Shown here: in pieces, positions 1 through 9,859 of the stretch
Position numbering within the stretch: position 1 is the stretch's first letter
Layout of the letters: each line of letters begins with the position of its first letter
Source: Mycobacterium shimoidei
GTDB taxonomy: Bacteria; Actinomycetota; Actinomycetes; Mycobacteriales; Mycobacteriaceae
Reading direction: 5' to 3'
DNA length: 64,000 bases
Assembly: GCA_002101905.1 (NCBI GenBank)
Contig: LQPU01000037.1
Location: 1 to 64,000 of the forward strand
Made by a program: the position numbers and the translations under genes
Notes under the pieces: model-generated
Database searches by the model: none
What the model saw: only the letters and a program-made list of their open reading frames with translations
Told to the model about the DNA's origin: nothing

Positions 1-66
1 AAGCTAAGCCTGCCAGCGCCGATGATACTACCCACCCCGGGTGGAAAAGTAGGACACCGCCGAACA
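1..66 (+). rRNA. rrf: 5S ribosomal RNA, 3' end only
   Basis: The first 66 bases match the distal half of mycobacterial 5S rRNA as I know it: GCTAAGCCTGCCAGCGCCGA near the start and GTAGGACACCGCCGAACA at the end. The 5' part lies outside the window. A strong terminator follows eight bases later, and ogt on the opposite strand comes next. In M. tuberculosis the rrn operon sits in exactly this place, upstream of ogt (Rv1316c). The end base is uncertain by one or two nucleotides. Confidence 0.93.
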
Positions 67-73
67 CACACCA

Positions 74-102
74 AAAAAGGGCACCCACAAGGTGCCCTTT
101 TT
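74..102 (+). terminator. Intrinsic terminator of the rrn operon
   Basis: A 12-bp perfect stem (AAAAAGGGCACC, 74-85, with GGTGCCCTTTTT, 91-102) encloses the five-base loop CACAA. The T-run is part of the stem, giving an L-shaped Rho-independent terminator directly after 5S rRNA. The A-run on the other strand lets it also serve the minus-strand ogt operon that ends at 116. Confidence 0.9.
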
Positions 103-115
103 ACACGCAAAAAAA

Positions 116-613
116 CTAATCGAAAAGGGTTAGATTCGCCGCTTTTCGCCTTTTTTCCAATTCGAGCAGCGTTCGTTTGCGGTCCAGACCGCCGCCGTAA
201 CCAGTAAGCCCTCCGCTTGCCCCGATAACGCGATGACAGGGCACGATAATGGCGATCGGATTTCGTCCATTGGCCAATCCCACCGCGCGGGCCGCCCCGC
301 TCGCTCCGATCTGTGCTGCGATCTGCCCGTAGGATCGCGTTTCCCCGTAAGGGATCGTCATCAACGCCTGCCACACCCGCCGTTGGAAGTGCGTGCCGGA
401 CAACGCGAGTTCGAGGTCGAAGTCGGTGCGCTCGCCGGCAAAGTACGACCCGAGCTGATCGACGGCGTCCGGAAAGGCGCTCTCGTCGAGTTTCCAATCG
501 CTACGGTTCGGCTCGTATGTCTGATCCACCATGCGCAGGTTGGTCAGCACACCGTCGCGACCCGCCAGTGTCAGCGGCCCGATCGGACTGTCGATGGTGC
601 GATAGCAAATCAT
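116..613 (-). CDS. ogt: Methylated-DNA--protein-cysteine methyltransferase (Ogt)
   Basis: This 165-residue enzyme removes alkyl groups from O6-alkylguanine in DNA by one irreversible transfer to its own cysteine. The catalytic motif IVPCHRVIG is present with Cys126, and the helix-turn-helix region before it (SYGQIAAQIG) is intact. The start at 613 is chosen because its ATG overlaps the stop of the upstream ada-alkA gene as ATGA, so the two are translationally coupled. A longer reading frame to 700 would run into alkA and adds no conserved sequence. The length equals that of M. tuberculosis Ogt (Rv1316c). Confidence 0.93.
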   Translation of the reverse strand: MICYRTIDSPIGPLTLAGRDGVLTNLRMVDQTYEPNRSDWKLDESAFPDAVDQLGSYFAGERTDFDLELALSGTHFQRRVWQALMTIPYGETRSYGQIAAQIGASGAARAVGLANGRNPIAIIVPCHRVIGASGGLTGYGGGLDRKRTLLELEKRRKAANLTLFD

Positions 614-2097
614 GCGGACTCCTTTACAGGCCAACGGTTTACCGGGTGCTCCAGTGTGGTCCACAGATGCTGGGTGGCATACGAGCGCCAGGGCCGCCAC
701 GCCATGCTTCTCTCCAAAAGTGCTCGCTGGCCGGAAGGCAGGCCCAGGTGTTCGGCGGCCCGCCGCAGTCCAAGGTCGCTTACCGGGAAGGCATCCGGAT
801 CACCGAGCCCGCGCATCGCGATCACTTCGGCAGTCCACGGGCCGACCCCGGGAAGCGTCAGCAGCTGTTGTCGGGCGGCGTCCCAGTCGCTGCCGGCATC
901 GAGCACCAGGGTCCCGGCGGCAAGATCCTTGATCAGGGCAAGCAGCGTTCGGCGGCGGGATTTCGGCACGGCCAGCTGGGCCGGGTCGATGTCGGCGAGC
1001 TGTTCGACCGACGGAAAGGTGTGAGTCAGCGCACCGTCGGCGTCGTCTACCGGCTGTCCGTAGGCGGCCACCAGCCTGGCCGCGTGGGTGCTGGCAGCTT
1101 TCGTCGACACCTGCTGGCCCAGCACGGCACGAATAGCGAGCTCTTGTTCGTCGACACTGCGCGGAATCCGTTGGCCCGGCGCCTTGGCCACCACGGCCCT
1201 GAGCTCGGGGTCAGCCGCCAACACATCGATCGTTGCTTCCGGATCCGCGTCGAGATCCAATAGCCGTCGGCATCGCGCAATTGCGGTCGTCAGATCACGG
1301 AAGTCGTCGAGCACCAGCTGGCAGCGGACGTGGTCGGGCGCCGGTGCCAGGCTGACGATCCCGTTGCCGCACGGCAGCCGCAGGGTGCGCCGGTATTGCC
1401 CGTCACGCACCTCCTCGCAGCCAGCGATCGCGCCGGCGGCCAGATGGCCGAATACTCCCTCGTAGGCAAACGGCGTGCGTACCGGCAGGCGCAACGTCAC
1501 CGCGCTCGGCGAACTGAGGTTGCGGCCGAAGCGCGCGGCGGCGCGTTTTCGCAACTCCGTCGGGGTGCTGTCACACACCGCGCGCAGCGTGTCGTTGAAC
1601 TGGCGGATGCTGGAGAAGCCGGCGGCAAACGCGACGTCGCTCAGCGGCAAGTCGGTGGTCTCGATCAGTATCCGCGCGGTCTGAGTGCGCTGCGCGCGGG
1701 CCAGGGCGAGCGGACCGGCGCCGAGTTCAGCTTGCAGCAATCGTTCCAGCTGACGCACGGTGTAACCCAGCCGTGCGGCAAGGCCGCCGACACCCTCGCG
1801 GTCCACCGTTCCGTCGGCGATGAGTCGCATGGCCCGGGCGACCACGTCGCCGCGGACGTTCCACTCCGGCGAGCCGGGCGAGGCGTCTGGACGGCACCGT
1901 TTGCATGCCCGAAAGCCGGCTCGCTGTGCTGCCGCCGCGGTCGGATAGAACTCGACGTTGCGGGCAAACGGGGGCCGCACCGGGCAACTGGGCCGGCAAT
2001 AAACGCCAGTGGTCAGCACTGCGGTGACGAACCAGCCGTCGAACCGGGCGTCCTTGGACTGCACGGCCCGATAGCAGCGGTCGAAGTCTTCATGCAC
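610..2097 (-). CDS. alkA: Ada-AlkA fusion: methylphosphotriester sensor plus 3-methyladenine DNA glycosylase
   Basis: A 495-residue multidomain adaptive-response protein. The N-terminal Ada zinc domain carries Cys34, Cys38, Cys65 and Cys68, spaced as in E. coli Ada, where the first cysteine accepts methyl groups from phosphotriesters. An AraC-type helix-turn-helix follows at about 85-180. The rest is an AlkA N-domain and an HhH-GPD glycosylase domain (LPGVGPWTAEVIAMRGLGD). Domain order and length match Rv1317c of M. tuberculosis. It overlaps ogt by four bases, so sensing, base excision and direct reversal of alkyl damage form one operon. The Ada half probably activates this operon after methylation, which is inference from the E. 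coli model. Confidence 0.93.
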   Translation of the reverse strand: MHEDFDRCYRAVQSKDARFDGWFVTAVLTTGVYCRPSCPVRPPFARNVEFYPTAAAAQRAGFRACKRCRPDASPGSPEWNVRGDVVARAMRLIADGTVDREGVGGLAARLGYTVRQLERLLQAELGAGPLALARAQRTQTARILIETTDLPLSDVAFAAGFSSIRQFNDTLRAVCDSTPTELRKRAAARFGRNLSSPSAVTLRLPVRTPFAYEGVFGHLAAGAIAGCEEVRDGQYRRTLRLPCGNGIVSLAPAPDHVRCQLVLDDFRDLTTAIARCRRLLDLDADPEATIDVLAADPELRAVVAKAPGQRIPRSVDEQELAIRAVLGQQVSTKAASTHAARLVAAYGQPVDDADGALTHTFPSVEQLADIDPAQLAVPKSRRRTLLALIKDLAAGTLVLDAGSDWDAARQQLLTLPGVGPWTAEVIAMRGLGDPDAFPVSDLGLRRAAEHLGLPSGQRALLERSMAWRPWRSYATQHLWTTLEHPVNRWPVKESA

Positions 2098-2163
2098 GAT
2101 TGCAACGATTACACCTGGGGACCGACATCACTAGCGGAAAAGCGACATCAGAATGAGGCCCGG

Positions 2164-3768
2164 CTAGACCGGCACCGCCAATTGCGTCGGCTCGTCGTGA
2201 CCGCGCAGCGTGACGGTGTCACCCAACGACCAATGGGCTCGCTCCTCTTCGCTGGCGCCGTCGACGGCCTCCGAGGAGGCCAACAGCAGTGTCGGTTGCT
2301 CCTTGGCCAGTTCGCTGAGCCGGGCCGCTTCGTTGACCGGCTCGCCGATGACGGTGTACTCGAACCGTTCTTTGGCGCCGACATTTCCGGCGACGACCTG
2401 CCCGGCCGCGACCCCGATCCCCGCCTGGCACTCCGGCACCTCGTTTCGCAAGCGTTCTGCGATCGCGCGGGCGGCGGCCAGCGCCTGGTCCTCGGGATGC
2501 TCGAGGTGATTGGGAGCGCCGAAGATGGCCAGTGTCGCATCGCCTTCGAATTTGTTGACCAGACCGCGGTGGCGGTCGACCTCGTCGACGATGACCGCGA
2601 AGAACCGGTTGAGTAGTTGCACGATCTCGGTGGCCGGTCGCTTTGTCACCAGTTGGGTTGACGCGATGATGTCGACGAAAACCACTGCGACATGGCGTTC
2701 TTCGCCGCCCAGCTTGGGGCGTTCGCGTTCGGCGGCCGCGGCGACCTCACGGCCGACATGGCGACCGAACAAGTCACGGATCCGCTCGCGCTCGCGCAAT
2801 CCGTTGACCATCGCGTTGAAGCCTCGCTGCAACTCACCGAGTTCGGTGCCGTCGAAGACCACGAGATTGCCGCGCAGGTCGCCGTCCTCGACGCGCTTGA
2901 GCGCGGCGCGCACCACCCGCACCGGGGTCGCGATGAGCCAGGCCAGCAACCACATCAAGATGAAACCGAAAATCAAGGTTGCGATCGCGAGAATCAGTAC
3001 GGCCACGCCGAACTGCGTCTGGGTCAGATTCCGTAGAGTCAACGCGAAGAAAGCCGTCAGTGCGATGCCGACGACGGGCACCCCCGAACTGAGCAGCCAG
3101 ACCACCATCGTCCGGCCCATGATGCCCGGCGCAAATCGGCGCGGCGGCGGTCCGGCCTCGAGCGCTTGGGCCGCGACCGGTCGAAGAGTGAACTCAGTGA
3201 TCAGGTAACAAGCGGTGGCGACCAGGACACCGCAGAAGCTCGTCGCGAACGCGATCCGCGGGATGAACAGGCTGTCGGCCAGGCCGTAGAGCGTTGTGAA
3301 CAACGCCGCTCCCACCGCCCACAAGCTGAAGGCAGCCACGGCGACTCGTGCCGGAGCCGCGAACGTGTTGTGCTCATCGGCCTGGGTGGGGCGTTGTTCT
3401 TCGATCGCCCATCGCAGCGCGGCGACGGTGCGCCGGGTGATCCAGTAGGTGCCCACGATCACCGCGACGGCGATGTAGGCCGGCACCAGGCCGAAGGTGA
3501 GCCAGGACGGCGCGTCGCTGAAAACGCTCGGTACCGGGAAGGCGACAGTCAGCAACAAAAGGTCCACGCCGATCCCGATGAAGTTCGCCCCCACGAGGAA
3601 GACGGTCAAGATGATCTGGATGCGTATCCGCCGGCGGCGCTGACTTTCGGCCACGCTGCCCAAAAGCCAGGACCCATAAGCAGGAGTGTCGGACAACCGG
3701 CCGCTTTGACGGGTCACTCGCTCCAGAACCCGCCCCAAGCGTTGCGCCACCGATTTCTGGGCCGTCAT
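2164..3768 (-). CDS. Membrane class III adenylyl cyclase with HAMP domain
   Basis: 534 residues. About six hydrophobic segments fill residues 45-290, then a HAMP linker (about 285-340, ending in an RERIRDLFGRHVG-type sequence) leads into a class III cyclase catalytic domain (about 355-500). The catalytic domain shows the metal-binding FVDI and the NKFEGDATLAIFGAP stretch, in which the Lys favours ATP as substrate. It should make cAMP from ATP at the inner membrane face. It corresponds to the Rv1318c/Rv1319c/Rv1320c family of M. tuberculosis, where three such genes stand in tandem; here there is only one. A short divergent spacer separates it from nucS. Confidence 0.92.
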   Translation of the reverse strand: MTAQKSVAQRLGRVLERVTRQSGRLSDTPAYGSWLLGSVAESQRRRRIRIQIILTVFLVGANFIGIGVDLLLLTVAFPVPSVFSDAPSWLTFGLVPAYIAVAVIVGTYWITRRTVAALRWAIEEQRPTQADEHNTFAAPARVAVAAFSLWAVGAALFTTLYGLADSLFIPRIAFATSFCGVLVATACYLITEFTLRPVAAQALEAGPPPRRFAPGIMGRTMVVWLLSSGVPVVGIALTAFFALTLRNLTQTQFGVAVLILAIATLIFGFILMWLLAWLIATPVRVVRAALKRVEDGDLRGNLVVFDGTELGELQRGFNAMVNGLRERERIRDLFGRHVGREVAAAAERERPKLGGEERHVAVVFVDIIASTQLVTKRPATEIVQLLNRFFAVIVDEVDRHRGLVNKFEGDATLAIFGAPNHLEHPEDQALAAARAIAERLRNEVPECQAGIGVAAGQVVAGNVGAKERFEYTVIGEPVNEAARLSELAKEQPTLLLASSEAVDGASEEERAHWSLGDTVTLRGHDEPTQLAVPV

Positions 3769-3808
3769 GGTGGCGTCAGCCTAAATCGTCGTCGACACGA
3801 CCCCTAAT

Positions 3809-4489
3809 GTGAGTGGGGTGCGCCTCGTGATCGCCCAGTGCACTGTCGACTATCTCGGACGGCTCACCGCGCATCTGCCGTCCGCGCGCAGGCTGCTGCT
3901 GTTCAAGGCGGACGGGTCGGTGAGCGTGCACGCCGACGACCGGGCGTACAAACCGTTGAACTGGATGAGTCCGCCGTGCTGGCTTACTGAGGAGCTCGAC
4001 GGCGCAGTGCCGGTCTGGGTGGTGCAAAACAAGGCCGGTGAGCAATTGCGGATCACGGTCGAGGCCATCGAGCACGACTCCAGCCACGACCTGGGTGTGG
4101 ATCCCGGGCTGGTCAAAGACGGCGTGGAAGCCCATCTGCAGGCGCTGCTGGCCGAGCATGTCCAGCTGCTCGGCGGCGGATACACCCTGGTGCGCCGCGA
4201 GTACATGACCGCTATTGGACCAGTGGACCTGTTGTGCCGCGACGAACAAGGGCGGTCGGTGGCGGTCGAAGTCAAACGGCGCGGGGAGATCGACGGTGTC
4301 GAGCAGCTCACCCGCTACCTTGAATTGCTCAACCGCGACAGCGTATTGGCGCCGGTAACCGGAATACTCGCCGCCCAGCAGATCAAACCGCAGGCCCGCA
4401 CGTTGGCCGCGGACCGCGGAATCCGTTGCGTTGTACTTGATTACGACCAAATGCGTGGTATGGACAGCGACGAGTACCGACTGTTCTGA
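3809..4489 (+). CDS. nucS: Mismatch-specific endonuclease NucS/EndoMS
   Basis: 226 residues, GTG start. NucS carries out the non-canonical mismatch repair of actinobacteria, which lack MutS/MutL, by cutting both strands at mismatches. The RecB-like nuclease core is visible: Asp140, Glu154 and Lys156 in VDLLCRD and VEVKRRG. The N-terminal dimerisation domain ([20 protein letters not shown]) is also typical. The C-terminus [17 protein letters not shown] resembles the beta-clamp-proximal tail of the family. It is nearly identical in plan to Rv1321. It is divergent from the cyclase gene, with 40 bases between them. Confidence 0.96.
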   Translation: MSGVRLVIAQCTVDYLGRLTAHLPSARRLLLFKADGSVSVHADDRAYKPLNWMSPPCWLTEELDGAVPVWVVQNKAGEQLRITVEAIEHDSSHDLGVDPGLVKDGVEAHLQALLAEHVQLLGGGYTLVRREYMTAIGPVDLLCRDEQGRSVAVEVKRRGEIDGVEQLTRYLELLNRDSVLAPVTGILAAQQIKPQARTLAADRGIRCVVLDYDQMRGMDSDEYRLF

Positions 4490-4511
4490 GCTGGCTCACT
4501 AAACTGGTGTT

Positions 4512-4805
4512 ATGGCTCGGGGTCGTATCTCACCGCGTCGGCGGCGGGTAGTGCCGCTGCCGGTTGTGCGCCGCGTGGAAACCGGTCCTGACGGGTACGA
4601 ATACGAGGTGCGGCCGGTGGCAGGCGCCCGCGCCGCCAAGACTTACCGGTGCCCCGGCTGCGACCACGAAATCCGTTCGGGAACTGCCCATTTGGTGGTT
4701 TGGCCGGTGGAGGAGAGTGGGGTCGCGATCGAGGATCGGCGGCACTGGCACACGCCGTGCTGGGCGAACCGCGCCACCCGCGGTCCGACCCGCAGGTGGT
4801 CTTAG
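4512..4805 (+). CDS. Small putative zinc-ribbon protein (Rv1322 family)
   Basis: 97 residues, function unknown, in the place of Rv1322. An arginine-rich N-terminus (RGRISPRRRRVV) precedes a likely metal site, CPGC at 47-50 and a later HWHTPC, giving a Cys2-His-Cys pattern. No membrane segment or signal peptide is seen. It starts 22 bases after nucS and is probably co-transcribed. The stop codon overlaps that of the convergent methylmalonyl-CoA epimerase gene by four bases. The basic tail and zinc-ribbon pattern would fit nucleic acid binding, but that is inference. Confidence 0.8.
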   Translation: MARGRISPRRRRVVPLPVVRRVETGPDGYEYEVRPVAGARAAKTYRCPGCDHEIRSGTAHLVVWPVEESGVAIEDRRHWHTPCWANRATRGPTRRWS

Positions 4806-5284
4806 TTCGCGGCGGTTGACGCGGCGGCCGGTTCGACCAATTCGATCAAGACGCCGCCGGCGTCCTTGGGGTGGATGAAGTTGATCCGCGAATTCGCTGT
4901 GCCTCGCCGCGGCTGGTCGTAGAGCAGCCGCACACCCTGGTCGCGCAGCCGCTCGGTCAGGGCGTCCAGATCACTCACCCGGTAGGCCAGTTGCTGGATG
5001 CCGGGACCGCGCTTGTCGAGGAATTTCGCGATCACCGACGACTCGTCGAGCGGAGCCATCAGCTGCACCTGCGCGCTGCCGACCGGGGCGCCGCGCACCG
5101 CCAGCATGGCTTCGCGGATCCCCTGGTCGTCGTTGACTTCCTCGTGCAACACGATCATGCCGAGGTGGTCGTGATACCACGCGATCGCCGCGTCGAGGTC
5201 TGCCACCGCGATACCCACGTGATCGACCGCCGTTACCAACGCGCTGGCCAGCGTGCGACGGACGTCAACGTGTTCAGTGGTCAT
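4802..5284 (-). CDS. mce: Methylmalonyl-CoA epimerase
   Basis: 160 residues of the vicinal-oxygen-chelate (glyoxalase) fold. The enzyme interconverts (2S)- and (2R)-methylmalonyl-CoA in propionate metabolism, which mycobacteria need when degrading cholesterol and odd-chain lipids. The family signature VDHVGIAVADLDAAIAWY is at the N-terminus, and INFIHPKDAGGVLIELVEP near the C-terminus carries the metal-ligand Glu. The start at 5284 is chosen because AGGAGGAG lies seven bases upstream; an ATG at 5302 would overlap that ribosome binding site. It corresponds to Rv1322A. Confidence 0.92.
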   Translation of the reverse strand: MTTEHVDVRRTLASALVTAVDHVGIAVADLDAAIAWYHDHLGMIVLHEEVNDDQGIREAMLAVRGAPVGSAQVQLMAPLDESSVIAKFLDKRGPGIQQLAYRVSDLDALTERLRDQGVRLLYDQPRRGTANSRINFIHPKDAGGVLIELVEPAAASTAAN

Positions 5285-5417
5285 AGCGCTGCTCCTCCTC
5301 ATCGCTGCGCTCTACATCGTCGCAGCGCGGGTTATAACGTCACGGTAACCTGACGGGAAAGGTTGCGTCACGCCGGCCGTCAACCTCGGCCGTTTCCGCC
5401 CGTTTCCGGAGGTATCT

Positions 5418-6599
5418 ATGACGACGTCGGTGATAGTTGCTGGAGCACGCACGCCGATCGGTAAGTTGATGGGCTCGCTGAAGGATTTTTCGGCAACCGA
5501 CCTGGGTGCTATCGCGATTGCGGGCGCTCTGGAGAAGGCCAAGGTTCCCGCGTCGGCGGTCGAATACGTGATCATGGGGCAGGTGCTGACGGCCGGGGCC
5601 GGTCAAATGCCCGCCCGCCAGGCCGCGGTGGCCGCCGGCATCGGCTGGGATGTGCCGGCGCTCACGATCAACAAGATGTGCCTGTCCGGCATCGACGCGA
5701 TCGCGCTGGCTGACCAACTCATCCGGGCGGGGGAGTTCGACGTGGTGGTAGCCGGCGGGCAGGAGTCCATGACGAAAGCTCCGCACCTGTTGATCGACAG
5801 TCGAGCCGGCTACAAGTACGGCGATGTGACAGTCCTGGACCACATGGCCTACGACGGTCTGCACGACGTGTTCACTGACCAGCCGATGGGCGCGCTGACC
5901 GAGCAGCGCAACGAAATCGACAAGTTCACCCGTCGCGAACAGGACGAGTACGCTGCCCGGTCGCACCAGCGGGCCGCCGCTGCCTGGAAGGACGGCGTGT
6001 TCGCCGACGAGGTCGTGCCTGTGAATATCCCGCAGCGCAAAGGTGATCCGTTGCAGTTCACCGAGGACGAGGGCATTCGGGCCAACACCACGGCTGAATC
6101 GCTGGCAAATCTCAAGCCGGCGTTTCGGCCGGACGGCACCATCACGGCCGGATCGGCGTCCCAGATCTCCGACGGCGCGGCCGCGGTTGTTGTGATGAAC
6201 AAGGACAAGGCCGCCGAACTGGGATTGTCGTGGCTGGTCGAAATCGGCGCGCACGGCGTAGTCGCCGGCCCGGATTCCACGTTGCAGTCGCAGCCCGCCA
6301 ACGCAATCAAGAAAGCACTTGCCCGCGAGGGTATCTCGGTCGATCAGCTCGATGTGGTCGAGATCAACGAGGCGTTTTCTGCGGTGGCGCTGGCTTCGAC
6401 CAAAGAGCTCGGCGTCGACCCGGAAATCGTCAACGTCAACGGCGGCGCCATTGCTATCGGCCACCCGATCGGCATGTCGGGAGCGCGCATCACCTTGCAC
6501 GCCGCGCTGGAATTGGCGCGTCGAGGCTCGGGCTACGGTGTCGCGGCCCTCTGCGGTGCCGGTGGTCAGGGTGACGCGCTCATCCTGCGCGCTGGCTGA
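5418..6599 (+). CDS. fadA4: Acetyl-CoA acetyltransferase FadA4
   Basis: A 393-residue thiolase, the family's usual length. It catalyses the reversible condensation or thiolysis of acetoacetyl-CoA. All catalytic residues are present: Cys88 in NKMCLSGID, His349 in [10 protein letters not shown], Cys379 in [11 protein letters not shown] ribosome binding site GGAGG precedes the ATG by about seven bases. It is divergent from the epimerase gene, and this pairing is the same as in M. tuberculosis (Rv1322A, Rv1323). Synteny supports the name. Confidence 0.95.
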   Translation: MTTSVIVAGARTPIGKLMGSLKDFSATDLGAIAIAGALEKAKVPASAVEYVIMGQVLTAGAGQMPARQAAVAAGIGWDVPALTINKMCLSGIDAIALADQLIRAGEFDVVVAGGQESMTKAPHLLIDSRAGYKYGDVTVLDHMAYDGLHDVFTDQPMGALTEQRNEIDKFTRREQDEYAARSHQRAAAAWKDGVFADEVVPVNIPQRKGDPLQFTEDEGIRANTTAESLANLKPAFRPDGTITAGSASQISDGAAAVVVMNKDKAAELGLSWLVEIGAHGVVAGPDSTLQSQPANAIKKALAREGISVDQLDVVEINEAFSAVALASTKELGVDPEIVNVNGGAIAIGHPIGMSGARITLHAALELARRGSGYGVAALCGAGGQGDALILRAG

Positions 6600-6682
6600 C
6601 GCGCAACGGCCCGCACAGGCGTTCGACTAACGCTCTGGCAATGGTTGCTGTGGGTGCGTACCGAGACCCGTCGGCACCGAAG

Positions 6683-6698
6683 TGTGATTTTGGTCACC
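6683..6698. promoter_or_regulatory. Candidate CRP (cAMP receptor protein) site
   Basis: TGTGATTTTGGTCACC matches the consensus TGTGA-N6-TCACA at nine of ten defined positions. It lies inside a perfect 15-base palindrome (TTTTGGTCACCAAAA, 6688-6702), in the 155-base gap between fadA4 and the thioredoxin-like gene, 57 bases upstream of the latter. Binding has not been shown; this is a sequence match. Confidence 0.6.
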
Positions 6699-6754
6699 AA
6701 AAGCTGCCGCGACCGGTCGCAGGGGGATAAATCCGCCGTGCCAAACTTGATCAC

Positions 6755-7654
6755 GTGAGCCGTCCGCGACCTCCAATCGGCCCCGCCCTGGCCGGAGCGG
6801 TGGATTTGTCCGCCCTCAAACAGCGAGCCCAGCAGCGCAGCGCTGGCGACGCTGCGCCTGGCGGATCGGCCGGCGTCGAAGTCACCGAGGCGAACTTCGA
6901 AGACGAGGTACTGGTCCGGTCCAACCAGGTGCCGGTCGTCGTGCTGTTGTGGTCGCCGCGCAGTGACGTATGCCTGCAGCTGGCCGACACCTTGTCGGCG
7001 CTGGCCGCGGAGGATCGCGGCAAGTGGTCGTTGGCCACCGTCAACGTCGACGTTGTTCCGCGGGTGGCCCAGATCTTCGGGATCGAGGTGGTCCCCACCG
7101 TGGTGGCCTTGGCCGCCGGGCAGCCGCTGTCCAGTTTCCAGGGTATGCAGCCGCCCGAGCAGTTGCGCCGGTGGTTGGATTCATTGCTGTCGGCGACGGC
7201 CGGAAAGCTCAGCGGCCCAACCGATTCCGACGAAGCCGAGGAAGTCGACCCGGCGCTGGCGCAGGCGCGTCAGCACCTCGAAGAGGGCAACTTCGCTGCG
7301 GCGCGCGACTCCTATCAGGCCATCCTGGACGCCAACCCTAACCACGCCGAAGCCAAGGGCGCGCTCCGCCAGATCGCGTTTCTGATGCGCGCGACCACGC
7401 GGCAACCCGACGCCGTTGCCGTCGCCGACGCCGCCCCGGACGACATCGAGGCCGCATTCGCCGCTGCCGACGTACAGATCCTCAACCAGGACGTGGCGGC
7501 CGCCTTCGAACGGCTGATTGCGTTGGTGCGCCGGACCACCGGTGACGATCGAACCTCGGTGCGCACCAGGCTCCTCGAATTGTTCGAGCTTTTCGATCCG
7601 ACAGACCCCGAGGTGATCGTGGCCCGGCGCAACCTGGCCAGCGCACTGTACTAG
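6755..7654 (+). CDS. Thioredoxin-fold protein with TPR-like domain (CnoX/YbbN family)
   Basis: 299 residues, GTG start, in the place of Rv1324. The N-terminal thioredoxin domain (about 40-150) has the sequence WSPRSDVC where true thioredoxins have WCGPC. It keeps only one cysteine, as in E. coli CnoX (YbbN), a chaperone holdase rather than a disulfide reductase. The C-terminal half ([23 protein letters not shown] repeat near 170-200) is helical and TPR-like. The gene is preceded by a CRP-like palindrome. Its stop overlaps that of convergent glgB by four bases. Confidence 0.87.
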   Translation: MSRPRPPIGPALAGAVDLSALKQRAQQRSAGDAAPGGSAGVEVTEANFEDEVLVRSNQVPVVVLLWSPRSDVCLQLADTLSALAAEDRGKWSLATVNVDVVPRVAQIFGIEVVPTVVALAAGQPLSSFQGMQPPEQLRRWLDSLLSATAGKLSGPTDSDEAEEVDPALAQARQHLEEGNFAAARDSYQAILDANPNHAEAKGALRQIAFLMRATTRQPDAVAVADAAPDDIEAAFAAADVQILNQDVAAAFERLIALVRRTTGDDRTSVRTRLLELFELFDPTDPEVIVARRNLASALY

Positions 7655-9852
7655 CGCTGCTCGGGCTCCAGCCACAAAGCCGAAGTTGGGGGTAGCACCA
7701 GGACCGCCGACGCCGGCCGGCCATGCCATGGCTCGTCGGCGGCGTCCACTCCGCCGAGGTTGCCGATACCGGCGCCGTTGTAGTCGGTGGCGTCGGTGTT
7801 GAGCACCTCACGCCACCGCCCAGCAGCGGGCAGGCCGAGCCGGTAGTTGCTGTGTTCGCATCCGGCGAAGTTGAACACGCAGGCCATCACTGAACCGTCG
7901 TTGCCGTAGCGCAGAAAGCTCAGCACGTTGTTGGCCGAGTCGTTGGCGTCAATCCAGGAGTAGCCGTCGGGGGTGGTGTCTTGACTCCACAGCGCCGGGT
8001 GGCTGCGATAGATCGCGTTGAGGTCGCGTACCAGACGTAGGATGCCCGCGGAGAAACCGTTCTCGTCGAGCTGAAACCAGTCCAGACCGCGTTCTTCGGA
8101 CCATTCGGCCCGTTGCCCGAATTCCTGTCCCATGAACAGCAGCTGCTTACCCGGATGGGCCCATTGATAGGCCAGCAGACTGCGCAGTGACGCCGCCTTC
8201 ATATGGTCGTTGCCCGGCATCCGACCCCACAGTGTGCCCTTGCCGTGAACCACTTCGTCGTGGCTGAGTGGCAGCACGAAATTCTCGCTGAAGGCATACA
8301 GCATCGAGAAGGTGATTTCGTGGTGGTGATAGCTGCGGTGCACCGGGTCGTGGCTGATGTAGCCGAGCGTGTCATGCATCCAGCCCATGTTCCACTTCAT
8401 CGAAAAGCCAAGGCCGCCAACGCTAGTCGGCCGCGAAACGCCTGGCCACGAAGTCGATTCCTCGGCGATGGTGACGATGCCCGGGGCGGTCCGGTGGGCG
8501 GTGGCGTTCATTTCCTGCAGGAACTGCACCGCTTCCAGGTTTTCGCGTCCGCCATACATGTTGGGTGTCCAACCGCCGGCCGGCCGTGAGTAGTCCAGGT
8601 AGAGCATGGATGCGACGGCGTCGACCCGTAGACCGTCGATGTGGAACTCTTGCAGCCAGTACAGGGCGTTGGCCACCAGGAAGTTGCGGACTTCGGGGCG
8701 GCCGAAGTCGAATACGTAAGTACCCCAGTCGAGTTGCTCGCCGCGGTTGGGATCGGAATGCTCGTAGAGCGGCGTGCCGTCGAAACGGCCCAGCGCCCAC
8801 GCGTCTTTCGGGAAGTGAGCCGGAACCCAGTCCACGATCACACCAATGCCGTTCTGATGCAGGGCGTCGACCAGCGCCCGAAAGTCGTCGGGGGTGCCGA
8901 ATCGCGACGTTGGGGCGTAGTACGACGTGACCTGGTATCCCCACGATCCGGCGAACGGATGCTCGGCAACGGGCAGCATCTCGACGTGGGTAAACCCTTG
9001 GGACACCACATAATCGGTCAGCTCGCGCGCGAGATCGCGGTAGCTCAGCCCAGGGCGCCACGAGCCGAGGTGCACCTCGTAGGTGCTCATCGGCTCGAAA
9101 ACCGGATTGCGCTGGGCGCGCTGGCTCATCCACTCGGCGTCGCCCCAGGTGTAGTCGCTGGTATACACCCGCGAAGCGGTGTGTGGCGGCACCTCGGTGG
9201 CGAACGCGAATGGGTCGGCCCGGTCGGTGACCGACCCGTCGGCGCCGTGCACGCGGAACTTGTAGAGCCCGTCGGGCGGAAAGTCGGGCCAAAACAGCTC
9301 CCAAACACCCGACGAGCCCAGCACCCGCAGCGGCGCGTCGTTACCGTTCCAACCGTTGAAGTCGCCGATCAGGCCGACGCCCTTCGCGTTGGGCGCCCAC
9401 ACCGCGAATGACACGCCCGAGACCACGCCGTCGGCCGTGGTGAACGAGCGCGGGTGCGCGCCCAGCACTTCCCACAGCCGTTCGTGGCGGCCCTCGGAGA
9501 ACAGGTGCAGGTCCATTTCGCCCAATGTGGGCAAAAAGCGGTATGGATCCGCGACGACGTGCGAGTCACCACCGTCGTATCTGACCTCGAGCCGGTAGTC
9601 GATCAGGTTGGTGAATGGCAGCGCGACCGCGAACAATCCGGAATCGATGTGCTGCAGTGGGTAGCGCTGCTGGCCGACGAGTGCCACCACCTCCGCGGCG
9701 TGTGGTTTGAACGCCCGAATCACCGTGTGGTCGGAGTACTCATGGGCGCCCAGGACGCTGTGCGGGTTGTGGTGCACACCGCCGAGGAGCCGGTCCAGGT
9801 CATTCGGCTCGGGCGCGAGACGAGCCCCGGCGAGTTGGTCGGTCGGGCTCAT
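7651..9852 (-). CDS. glgB: 1,4-alpha-glucan branching enzyme GlgB
   Basis: 733 residues. GlgB makes alpha-1,6 branches in glycogen and in the alpha-glucan from which mycobacterial capsule and methylglucose lipopolysaccharide derive. Domain order is N-terminal CBM48 modules (1-240), a GH13 TIM barrel (about 250-620) and a C-terminal beta domain. The nucleophile Asp is in [11 protein letters not shown], the acid Glu in [11 protein letters not shown], and a third acidic residue in [11 protein letters not shown]. It lies seven bases downstream of glgE on the same strand, so the two form an operon, as in Rv1326c-Rv1327c. Confidence 0.97.
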   Translation of the reverse strand: MSPTDQLAGARLAPEPNDLDRLLGGVHHNPHSVLGAHEYSDHTVIRAFKPHAAEVVALVGQQRYPLQHIDSGLFAVALPFTNLIDYRLEVRYDGGDSHVVADPYRFLPTLGEMDLHLFSEGRHERLWEVLGAHPRSFTTADGVVSGVSFAVWAPNAKGVGLIGDFNGWNGNDAPLRVLGSSGVWELFWPDFPPDGLYKFRVHGADGSVTDRADPFAFATEVPPHTASRVYTSDYTWGDAEWMSQRAQRNPVFEPMSTYEVHLGSWRPGLSYRDLARELTDYVVSQGFTHVEMLPVAEHPFAGSWGYQVTSYYAPTSRFGTPDDFRALVDALHQNGIGVIVDWVPAHFPKDAWALGRFDGTPLYEHSDPNRGEQLDWGTYVFDFGRPEVRNFLVANALYWLQEFHIDGLRVDAVASMLYLDYSRPAGGWTPNMYGGRENLEAVQFLQEMNATAHRTAPGIVTIAEESTSWPGVSRPTSVGGLGFSMKWNMGWMHDTLGYISHDPVHRSYHHHEITFSMLYAFSENFVLPLSHDEVVHGKGTLWGRMPGNDHMKAASLRSLLAYQWAHPGKQLLFMGQEFGQRAEWSEERGLDWFQLDENGFSAGILRLVRDLNAIYRSHPALWSQDTTPDGYSWIDANDSANNVLSFLRYGNDGSVMACVFNFAGCEHSNYRLGLPAAGRWREVLNTDATDYNGAGIGNLGGVDAADEPWHGRPASAVLVLPPTSALWLEPEQR

Positions 9853-9859
9853 CGCGGCG

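Noticed and set aside
5340..6500. 386-residue minus-strand frame opposite fadA4
   Set aside because: Arg/His-rich translation without family resemblance; fadA4 on the other strand has every thiolase residue.
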